A stretch of DNA of 20,647 nt from Thermoplasmata archaeon (GTDB lineage: Archaea; Thermoplasmatota; Thermoplasmata; Sysuiplasmatales; Sysuiplasmataceae): NCBI GenBank assembly GCA_021811925.1, contig JAKAPY010000008.1, positions 1-20,647 on the forward strand. The letters are read 5' to 3'. Within the stretch, counting starts at the first letter, position 1, and every line of letters starts with the position of its first letter. The notes below the pieces were generated by a model. That model made no database searches. It saw only the letters and a program-made list of their open reading frames with translations, and was not told the origin of the DNA. The translations under genes and the position numbers were made by a program. This document shows positions 6,501 to 11,930 of this stretch, piece by piece.

Positions 6501-7917
6501 GGTCGCCAAGGGAAACGACGAGGCGGCGGATGCGCTAATACTCCTGAAGAATATGGCCGAAAGGCTTGCACTGCAGGAGGAAATGGCCAGGCGAACTCTT
6601 GAGGTGCTCAACAAGAGGTCCGCGGCGCTGCTCGAAAAAGGCGTCGCCTCCGGAGAGCTCAACACGCGCATCAGGTCAATCTCGGGACTTCTCGAATCGA
6701 AGAGCTTCAGGTCAGTTGTGGAAAAAGGCATAGAGGTCGAACAGCTCATCGAGGAGATAGCGAAAGAGGGCGAGAAGGCAAAGCTCAAGATGTCGACTCT
6801 CGAGGACAAGCTCGCGAGGTTTGAGGAAATGGGCCTGCCGATGGAAGGCTGCACTGAAATGGCCCGCGATGCACTGGAACTCGTATCGACCGGAAGCATG
6901 CAGGAGGGTATGGCAAAGATACAGGCCTGCGACGAGGCGGCCGACAGGATGCTTCACGAGGCATGCATATCAAAGGTGGCCGCCGTCGAGTCTGCTGAAG
7001 AAGCGGCTGGCAGGCTCAGCCTCTCAACCGGTGAGGAAAAGAAGACAGAATTTGATGGAATGATTGCGTCAGGAGACACTGCAGGCGCGTACCTTCTAGC
7101 CGAGCGGCGTTACAACGAGATCGCCCCGCTTGTCACAAGCAGCCTGAGATCCAGGTTTGAGGGCATAGTTGGCGGTGACGGTCTTTCGAAGAATTACTCC
7201 GAGGGTCTCAGGCGCGAGTTCGAGGAGATGATGGCCGCGCAGCGGTTTTCAGAGTGCCTCGACTTCATATCGAAGGCGGAGGCGGACATTACATCGAAGT
7301 CTGCCCTCATGCTTGAAATGAACAACCTTTCAAGACAGTTCACCGACGTTTCGGGGGAACTCAGGAAGACTGGCATTAATGTGCGGTCATTTGACCTGCG
7401 CTTCAGGAGCATGTCCCAGGATGTGAGCGAGAAGGGCATCGAAAGCCTCAGGAAACTCATGGATGACATGAAAAGGATGAAGGCGGAATTCTCACCAAGG
7501 CTGCTGATCGACGGCGACAAAAGCAAGTGGGGACCGCAGGTCACTGTCAGGAACGAGGGCAGGGTAGTCGCCCTCAGCACATCTTTGAGCATAAAGGGCG
7601 GCGCAATTAACAAGGCCGAAAACTTCGGGAATATCAAGCCGGGCGAAAGCAGGACAATGAACCTGCCTGCAACACTTCACGGTGAAGTTGTTGCACTTGC
7701 CGCGGCAAGCAGCCCGATCGACGGCCGCTCAATCTCCTCCTCGAAGAACTTCACCCTGGAAGGCAACTCGATTATTCAGGTGCTCCAGTGCCGTTTCTGC
7801 CGCGGCAGGATAAAGGAGAAGGCGAAAGTGCACGAGTGCGCATGCGGCCTGACTTACCACGAGCAGTGCGCATCACGCCAGGGAACATGCGAATGCGGCA
7901 GGGAACTGCACCTTTGA
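3520..7917 (+). CDS. Giant helical repeat protein with C-terminal beta domain and RING-like zinc module
   Basis: I do not recognise a named family. The 1465-residue protein has no signal peptide or membrane segment. Residues 10-1320 are almost wholly helical and charged. A motif of the form (L)(L)xxxx(Y/F)xxAxxxhxxA recurs about fifteen times, for example near residues 66, 127, 191, 313, 375, 682, 746, 812, 870, 936, 997, 1059, 1124, 1183 and 1239. It often follows a G-h-x-h turn (GLPV 47, GLGV 233, GLDL 357, GLPM 1105, GINV 1285). Residues 1330-1415 look like a CARDB/Ig-type beta domain (VTVRNEGRVVALSTSLSI, then FGNIKPGESRTMNLPA). Residues 1424-1459 carry eight ordered zinc ligands: C1424, C1427, C1440, C1442, H1447, C1450, C1457, C1459. 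There is no Walker A, so it is not SMC/Rad50. It is divergent from the KaiC-like pair. A scaffold role is inference. Confidence 0.85.
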   Translation: MTGNYFGSMKLGKQLADKAREVAQEKEEAESRLNDLEKRIALAKTLGLPVDSFEISLKKAREFYERREYKDCIATAIQTAEALKVDVDKMFSSRMDSTSSMMHFLSERGSDVSPLQSALDSVRKLLNEGKYEEAESSLTTIWHKEEKTLAEMFSHEFSAVQKALIAARSYCGEVEGVDRALTEARNEITANNVGSAFKLLEQANGLITRQIRTKVDEEVKRLSQKIELSKLFGLGVGPYREKLEQIRSSPSGQKFPEMQHVIDSLDNELDRRLKRAFEIRLKTIRSDLGDRTLPPSITSIASTSLKDVELKVESNDFEAGLTELKDLESRLEKAKYDYIARILFNGKKYITLALKNGLDLAPVNKHLNDVRELMKKRRYREAVEAAELANQEAMRLSTLTTDAEDVMKKLDSEFQALVTLVSNSVDISIRYAETKRKYENKEFESFTSDAMSLLKDMDVLLENFATGQIDALDRGIGALEYLGGETLDLNKKLGSAVSLVKNTEFAKSLTVSADIEKEVENRLKELEQTWSLKAKTSVDSSRGLMKERLGKMLYAVTQFETKGESYRSASVAKDIVDWAFNGNVYRVRSLIQRARRLLTVVPEVNSSSAVNMLEAAERNAEMDTESALNTAGEAHDILYNLLNDYFVKEMSSLMDMVSTCRRKRVEIGYGYTLIGRARAALKFEDFEAASRMVSVAREEIQKRLRQVEDIEADLSKADRLLVEARKSSIGVEDIQKLLLEAKASLKRYDYVQAKREISQALMLEEKGMAPNLAGKEILEVKAVLAVGREMELAQDQLEQKKDELLELMKERKHYEALTGARSLLKETSSAVSSALNEMLIGIAAESAKAEIDGLDVTIVESRLERAKGFLASGHFDQCFNSLKLARDELGLVKNSVNEAISLIEKADAFVIKLDELNLLDSGTANLLRQSKNLLKNDQHLLAMQTAQKCMEACSDKLASKGSQLLEKYTHQIYSSIGNDEHEGVSARVNEATSLVAKGNDEAADALILLKNMAERLALQEEMARRTLEVLNKRSAALLEKGVASGELNTRIRSISGLLESKSFRSVVEKGIEVEQLIEEIAKEGEKAKLKMSTLEDKLARFEEMGLPMEGCTEMARDALELVSTGSMQEGMAKIQACDEAADRMLHEACISKVAAVESAEEAAGRLSLSTGEEKKTEFDGMIASGDTAGAYLLAERRYNEIAPLVTSSLRSRFEGIVGGDGLSKNYSEGLRREFEEMMAAQRFSECLDFISKAEADITSKSALMLEMNNLSRQFTDVSGELRKTGINVRSFDLRFRSMSQDVSEKGIESLRKLMDDMKRMKAEFSPRLLIDGDKSKWGPQVTVRNEGRVVALSTSLSIKGGAINKAENFGNIKPGESRTMNLPATLHGEVVALAAASSPIDGRSISSSKNFTLEGNSIIQVLQCRFCRGRIKEKAKVHECACGLTYHEQCASRQGTCECGRELHL

Positions 7918-7929
7918 GCTTGCTGCCCT

Positions 7930-8520
7930 TCACCCTTCCGTAACGCTTCCTGAATAATAGGGGTGGATTGTTATCATCCTCCTCCAAAGCTCATCAAGGT
8001 CCATGGGCTTCAGGTCGTCCAGCATGAACCGTGCAAGCTCAAACGCCTCTTCTTCCGAAGCAGTTGCCTCTGCCGGGAGAGGTCCGAAAGTCCTGGTGTC
8101 AACCTCATCCCCGAGAACGTGCTTGAATATGTAGCCGGCCCGCGAGGCGTGGAATGGACTCGTTGCAACGATGACCTTCCCGTGCTCCATCCTTTCGATC
8201 AGTCTGCCGGTGAAATAAGCGTTCCCGATAGTGTCAATGCTCCTTTTCTCAAGCAAGAACGGAACAGGGAAACCGGGAAACTCACTGCGTGCCATCCGGT
8301 CCATGAGTTCCGCTTCGCTTTCCTTCCCCGCAGTCACTCCTCCGGAGAAGATAATGCAGAGTGCATCCTCCTGCTGTGCAAGCGTAACGCCGAACCTCAC
8401 CCTCTTCACCATCTCCCCGGACGGCATGCCCTCAACCGGCCTGTCTCCGAGAATGACCACCACGGGCCTGGCCACTTTCAACGCCAGTCTTCGTGCCGGC
8501 CGTAGAATCCGCCGGGCCAC
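7930..8520 (-). CDS. DUF218/YdcF-like domain protein
   Basis: A 196-residue protein of the DUF218 (YdcF/SanA-like) family. Visible marks are the first strand VVVILGDRPVEGMPSGEMVKR, then FSGGVTAGKESEAELM, FLLEKRSIDTIGNAYFTGRL, and VIVATSPFHASRAGYIFKHV, which are the conserved SGG...SEAE, LE..S.DT..NA and T..FH..RA blocks. The biochemical role of the family is poorly defined; nucleotide or SAM binding has been proposed. No transmembrane anchor precedes the domain. GTG 8520 is chosen because GGTGAG, overlapping the stop of the cyclodeaminase gene, lies 6-7 nt upstream; a start further up at 8565 would overlap that gene by 38 nt and add a non-conserved leader. It is the last gene after ftcD and the cyclodeaminase, but a link to histidine breakdown is not evident. 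It converges on the giant repeat gene with a 12-nt gap. Confidence 0.8.
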   Translation of the reverse strand: MARRILRPARRLALKVARPVVVILGDRPVEGMPSGEMVKRVRFGVTLAQQEDALCIIFSGGVTAGKESEAELMDRMARSEFPGFPVPFLLEKRSIDTIGNAYFTGRLIERMEHGKVIVATSPFHASRAGYIFKHVLGDEVDTRTFGPLPAEATASEEEAFELARFMLDDLKPMDLDELWRRMITIHPYYSGSVTEG

Positions 8521-8527
8521 ATATCGC

Positions 8528-9127
8528 TCACCTGACAAAGTGGGCGGGCGAGCGCATGAGCTCAAGAGCCTTCTTGCTCATGGAATCCACAAAGTCCTCG
8601 TCCTTGATGGACTCGAGATTGATCTCAAGGTTCTCAAAGGCGCCCTTCCTTGCCGCGGCTGCCATTATCCCTCCCACCACTGCATCCGACCTGCTGTTCT
8701 TGTTCCCGTTCTCGGCCATGAACTTCGCCATGGACTCAAGCTCGGTGCAGCGCATCATTATCTCGAGCGGAACTTCAGTCGCCTTCTTCAGCGCTGCCTG
8801 GACCTTTTCGTATCTCTTCAGTTTCTGCAGTTCGGTGCTCTTCCGGAGGGAGAGGGCCTTGATAACGCCTTCAAAACTCCTTGCATCCCTGTCCGAGCAA
8901 CTCATGAGTGAAAGCGATATCTTGCCTGCCTGCTGCCTTATTTCGCGCACCTGCCTAGCTATATCCCTGTACGCATCCTTTCCCAGAGTCAGGTTGCAGT
9001 CCATAACAATAAGCGATGCTGCAATAGAGCCGACGAGTGCAGACGCTGAACCGCCCCCCGGCGTGGGCGAAGACGAACTCAGTTCCTTCAGGAAATCCCT
9101 TATTTTCTTTTCGGAGTATGTCATCAT
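8528..9127 (-). CDS. fchA: Formimidoyltetrahydrofolate cyclodeaminase (FTCD cyclodeaminase/FchA family)
   Basis: A 199-residue all-helical enzyme matching the C-terminal domain of mammalian FTCD and bacterial FchA. The hallmark SSPTPGGGSASALVGSIAASL occupies about residues 20-40, and NKNSRSDAVVGGIMAAAARKG lies near 142-162. It converts 5-formimidoyl-THF (or the analogous archaeal pterin) to methenyl-THF, releasing ammonia (EC 4.3.1.4). Its start (ATG 9127 or 9124) overlaps the stop of the formimidoyltransferase gene as ATGATG, so both domains of the animal bifunctional enzyme are here separate, coupled genes. This supports a channelled two-step reaction. The family is small but distinctive, and the functional call is strengthened by the neighbour. 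Confidence 0.88.
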   Translation of the reverse strand: MMTYSEKKIRDFLKELSSSSPTPGGGSASALVGSIAASLIVMDCNLTLGKDAYRDIARQVREIRQQAGKISLSLMSCSDRDARSFEGVIKALSLRKSTELQKLKRYEKVQAALKKATEVPLEIMMRCTELESMAKFMAENGNKNSRSDAVVGGIMAAAARKGAFENLEINLESIKDEDFVDSMSKKALELMRSPAHFVR

Positions 9128-10044
9128 TCCACCATTCTTGAAAGGAGCATATCAAGTAACTTCCCTTCCATAATCTGACTGCGATCGAAATCAATCAGTT
9201 TAAGTCTTTGCACCGCCGCTTCTGAAATTGCACCGACGGGGAGAAGTCCGACCACCTCGCTGCCGGCAACATTCACGCCTTCCCTGCGCGCCTCTTCCGT
9301 GACCCTGTCGAACGCGGCTACCGGCCCGGTCTTGGAGAGGTCTGTCAGGTTCATTGAAACCTGTGCCATCCTCCTTTTCTCGATGTAGAAGCCGAGCGCC
9401 TTTACTCCCGGCATTCCACCGTCCCTTTCCCTTACCCTGCCTGCAATCCTCTTCGCTACCGCCACATCCTCCGTCGAGAGGTAGACATTGTAGGCGACGA
9501 GCAGCGGCCTGGCGCCCACAACGGTCGCACCCGCAGTCGGATGCATTTCAGCTTTGCCGTAGTCAGGTTTCCTTTCCTCTGTGTGAATTGTCTCCTTCAG
9601 CCCTTCGTACTCCCCTTTCCTGAGGTCTGAAAGGCTTCTTCTCTCGGGCCTGGTCGCAGACTTTTCGTAGAGGTAGGTTGGTATGTTCAGCTCCTCCGCT
9701 ATCTTCCTGGCAAGCTCCTTTGAAAGTTTCACGCATTCATCCATCTCGATGCCGGACAGCGGTATCAGCGGTATTACATCGGTTGCCCCTATCCTGGGAT
9801 GCTCCCCGCTATGGCTGTTCATGTCGATGAGTTGTGAGGCCCTTCTGCAGGCCCTGAATGCGGCCTGCACGACTTCTTCCGGCGTGCCCGCAAATGAGAG
9901 GACAGATCTGTTGTGGTCGGCATCCATCTCGGATCCTAGGAAAACAACTCCCCTGCTTTCCATTATCTCCCTGGCTATCTTCTCGACAACATCGTGATTC
10001 CTGCCCTCGCTGAAATTAGGAACGCATTCCACGAGCTGCGCCAT
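9124..10044 (-). CDS. ftcD: Glutamate formimidoyltransferase
   Basis: A 306-residue protein matching the formiminotransferase domain of FTCD. It begins LVECVPNFSEGRN and carries SGEHPRIGATDVIPLIPL with His82 at the catalytic position, ADHNRSVLSFAGTPE, HPTAGATVVGARPLLVAYNVYL, and NLTDLSKTGPVAAFDRV. It transfers the formimidoyl group of N-formimino-L-glutamate to tetrahydrofolate (EC 2.1.2.5), the last committed step of the folate-linked histidine degradation pathway. Length is as expected for the isolated domain. ATG 10044 has GGAAGGT 5 nt upstream and a TATA-like TTTTAAG about 28 nt upstream. It leads the unit ftcD-fchA-DUF218. HutH at the right edge supports the pathway; urocanase and imidazolonepropionase are not in the window. 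Confidence 0.92.
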   Translation of the reverse strand: MAQLVECVPNFSEGRNHDVVEKIAREIMESRGVVFLGSEMDADHNRSVLSFAGTPEEVVQAAFRACRRASQLIDMNSHSGEHPRIGATDVIPLIPLSGIEMDECVKLSKELARKIAEELNIPTYLYEKSATRPERRSLSDLRKGEYEGLKETIHTEERKPDYGKAEMHPTAGATVVGARPLLVAYNVYLSTEDVAVAKRIAGRVRERDGGMPGVKALGFYIEKRRMAQVSMNLTDLSKTGPVAAFDRVTEEARREGVNVAGSEVVGLLPVGAISEAAVQRLKLIDFDRSQIMEGKLLDMLLSRMVE

Positions 10045-10068
10045 GGTTACCTTCCTATTCCGTACCTG

Positions 10069-10076
10069 CTTAAAAC
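10069..10076 (-). promoter_or_regulatory. TATA box of the ftcD-fchA unit
   Basis: GTTTTAAG on the minus strand lies about 28 nt before ATG 10044, in the 74-bp gap after the Mrp gene. A purine-rich GGAAGGT sits between it and the start. Confidence 0.45.
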
Positions 10077-10118
10077 ACTATTCGGTTTCAGCCAGTGCTC
10101 AATGGCGCCATCCCTCGC

Positions 10119-11264
10119 TCAGGAACTTCCTTCCTTTCCCTTCCATGCAATCGGGGTTACCGCAACCGGGACCATCGAGAGCACCTTCTTCCTGACATTC
10201 TGGACAAGCGAGCTCACCTCTTTCGCCTCGTACTTTTCAAGCTCGCCCCTGTCGGCAAGCCTTGCGATCGCGGGGTCAAACGGTATCTCTCCTAAAATGT
10301 CCAGTTTTTGCAGCATCTCCGCCTCCCTGCCTTCGTCCCTGGGATAAAGGTCTATCCTCTCGCCGCAGTGGGGACATTTCAGGTAGCTCATGTTTTCCAC
10401 CAGGCCTATCACCGGAACCTTTGTCACCTTGGCCATATCCAGCGCCTTTTCCACGATCATGTGCGCCAGGGACTGCGGTGTGGTTACAACAAGTATGCCA
10501 TCCAGCGGAACAGACTGGAAAACTGTCAGCTGTGCATCGCTTGTGCCAGGCGGAAGGTCAAGCAGCAGGAAGTGAAGGTCACCCCAGTCGGTCTGGCCAT
10601 ACATCTGCACTATGGCCCTCGTGACAAGGGGTCCCCTCCATATGACTGCCTGCGTCTGCTTTTCGAGTATGAGGTTCATTGAAATCAGCTTGATCCCGGC
10701 CTTGGTTGTCGCTGGAATCAGCATCTTGTCGTTTGCTCCTGCCCTTTCATTGGCACCCAGTATCTTGGCCATGCTCGGGCCCGTGATGTCTGCATCGAGC
10801 ACGCCCACCTTGAACCCCTCTCTGGCAAGCTCGTTGGCTATGACGGCAGTCGTGAGAGACTTTCCCACTCCACCCTTTCCGGACACGATGCCTATGATGT
10901 ACTGAATCTGCATCTTTCCGTATCTGTAGATGCCCGGGGCGATCTCGGTTGCGTCTTTCGGCTTGTTTTCGTTCCTCCGTCTCCTCAGATCCTCGGAAAG
11001 TGCGGACTGTTCCTCCTTCGTCATGACACCGAGCTTGAGATTCACATTCCTGATTGCGGGATTTGCAAGAAGAATTGTCCTGACATCGGACTCAATCGTC
11101 TTCTGCAGTGGGCAGCCCTGAACTGTCAGGACAACCTCGAGAGAGACGTCCGAACCTCTCACCTCAACATTCCGCACCATGTTAAGTTCTACTATGCTCA
11201 GGCCGATTTCCGGATCCCTTACCGGTTTCAGTAGTTCGACAACGTCTTTCTTATCCAGAACAAT
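10119..11264 (-). CDS. mrp: Mrp/Nbp35-type Fe-S carrier P-loop ATPase with N-terminal DUF59 domain
   Basis: Scaffold/carrier ATPase for iron-sulfur cluster delivery. Counting from ATG 11180, the P-loop is SGKGGVGKSLT (GKGGVGKS 101-108), Switch I is VLDADITGPS, Walker B is LLLDLPPGTSD, and the cluster-binding CPHC is C269/C272. Translation in the same frame upstream of ATG 11180 reads DKKDVVELLKPVRDPEIG then LSIVELNM, which completes a DUF59/MIP18 domain, so the gene surely begins earlier. An in-frame TGA at 11279-11277 blocks further extension, and no ATG, GTG or TTG lies between. GAGGAG (11273-11268) precedes ATT 11264 by 3 nt and CTG 11258 by 9 nt. I give the ATT (about 381 residues); the alternatives are a CTG start, a frameshift from a short upstream frame, or a conventional ATG 11180 start (353 residues) with a truncated DUF59. 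Confidence 0.9.
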   Translation of the reverse strand: MVLDKKDVVELLKPVRDPEIGLSIVELNMVRNVEVRGSDVSLEVVLTVQGCPLQKTIESDVRTILLANPAIRNVNLKLGVMTKEEQSALSEDLRRRRNENKPKDATEIAPGIYRYGKMQIQYIIGIVSGKGGVGKSLTTAVIANELAREGFKVGVLDADITGPSMAKILGANERAGANDKMLIPATTKAGIKLISMNLILEKQTQAVIWRGPLVTRAIVQMYGQTDWGDLHFLLLDLPPGTSDAQLTVFQSVPLDGILVVTTPQSLAHMIVEKALDMAKVTKVPVIGLVENMSYLKCPHCGERIDLYPRDEGREAEMLQKLDILGEIPFDPAIARLADRGELEKYEAKEVSSLVQNVRKKVLSMVPVAVTPIAWKGKEGSS

Positions 11265-11271
11265 ACGCTCC

Positions 11272-11325
11272 TCAAGTCAGCGCAGCTTTCCCGCAACCTC
11301 CCTGCAATATCATGTGCATCCTCAT
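11272..11325 (-). other. Short upstream reading frame before mrp (possible true 5' end)
   Basis: ATG 11325 opens 17 codons (MRMHMILQGGCGKAALT) ending at TGA 11274-11272, eight bases before ATT 11264. Reading on from its last codon after a +1 shift enters the mrp frame directly. It could be a leader peptide used for reinitiation, the real mrp start separated by a missing base, or chance. Confidence 0.25.
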
Positions 11326-11371
11326 TGTGCGGCAGTAGCGGCCCTGACGGATGCCTGTTCGTACCTTTGCT

Positions 11372-11382
11372 GATTATTTTAG
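11372..11382 (-). promoter_or_regulatory. Candidate TATA box for mrp
   Basis: CCTAAAATAAT on the minus strand, just downstream of cgi121, would place a transcription start near 11349. The leader would then contain the short frame at 11325-11272. Position and composition only. Confidence 0.35.
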
Positions 11383-11423
11383 GCTTGCCCTTGAGCCTGC
11401 ACTGAAATCACAGTCCCCCGGGC

Positions 11424-11930
11424 TCAACGCTCCAAATCCACAAACGCAACCTTCTCCAGAACTGCTTCCCCTACAACATCAACGTCCACCGAATCAATTC
11501 CCAGCAACCCGGCCTCCGCCGCTTTCGACTTCGTCAGCTCTATTAGCGAATCATCCCGCTTGAGCCCAAGCGACTTGAGTACCCTGGAGACATCCGTCTC
11601 GCCCGCAGAAGGCATTGTGATCACAACAAGTTCCTTCTCGCCGTCTAGCTTCACAAGAGAGAGTGCCCTCGAAAGCTGGCCGCTGCAGCCAAGGTAGAGG
11701 GCGACTTCAGTCATAATGTCATCAGAGGCACTCGTTCCCCTCCTCAGCGCCCTTTCAGCGTGAAGGCAAGCGGAAACAAGGTGAGCCCTTCCGAACACGA
11801 TCTTTGCCTTGACAGGCTGCGATCTGTATCCCGCGGCGGCGAACGCGGCCATTATGTCCTGGGCCTTCACCTCTTCTTCGCATTTGCACCCGATAAACCC
11901 GAATGCAACTGCCGCTTCATCTTTCTTCAT
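11424..11930 (-). CDS. cgi121: KEOPS complex subunit Cgi121
   Basis: A 168-residue protein of the Cgi121/TPRKB family, the KEOPS subunit that binds the tRNA 3' end and brings it to Kae1-Bud32 for N6-threonylcarbamoyladenosine (t6A) synthesis. The family core is visible: KIVFGRAHLVSACLHAERAL with the conserved His-Leu and A..A.RA helix, GTSASDDIMTEVALYLGCSG then QLSRAL, and a strand ELVVITMPSAGE. The C-terminal 60 residues are less typical. ATG 11930 is used: upstream in-frame sequence to 12116 lies entirely inside hel308 and is not protein-like. The gene overlaps the hel308 stop by 14 nt, so the two are co-translated. From memory, linkage of cgi121 and hel308 recurs in archaea. Confidence 0.8.
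   Translation of the reverse strand: MKKDEAAVAFGFIGCKCEEEVKAQDIMAAFAAAGYRSQPVKAKIVFGRAHLVSACLHAERALRRGTSASDDIMTEVALYLGCSGQLSRALSLVKLDGEKELVVITMPSAGETDVSRVLKSLGLKRDDSLIELTKSKAAEAGLLGIDSVDVDVVGEAVLEKVAFVDLER

Noticed and set aside
3520..7917. SMC/Rad50-like ATPase
   Set aside because: Long helices suggested it, but there is no Walker A, Walker B or signature motif, and the C-terminus is a beta domain plus zinc module.
8231..9173. Long plus-strand frames opposite the DUF218 and cyclodeaminase genes
   Set aside because: Shadow frames of well-supported minus-strand genes with family motifs; no motif of their own.
11280..11420. Minus-strand frame between cgi121 and mrp reading like a small basic protein (ending WIRKTLSNY)
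   Set aside because: Protein-like composition, but it lacks an ATG or GTG start, has no recognised family, and overlaps the better-supported DUF59 coding in another frame.
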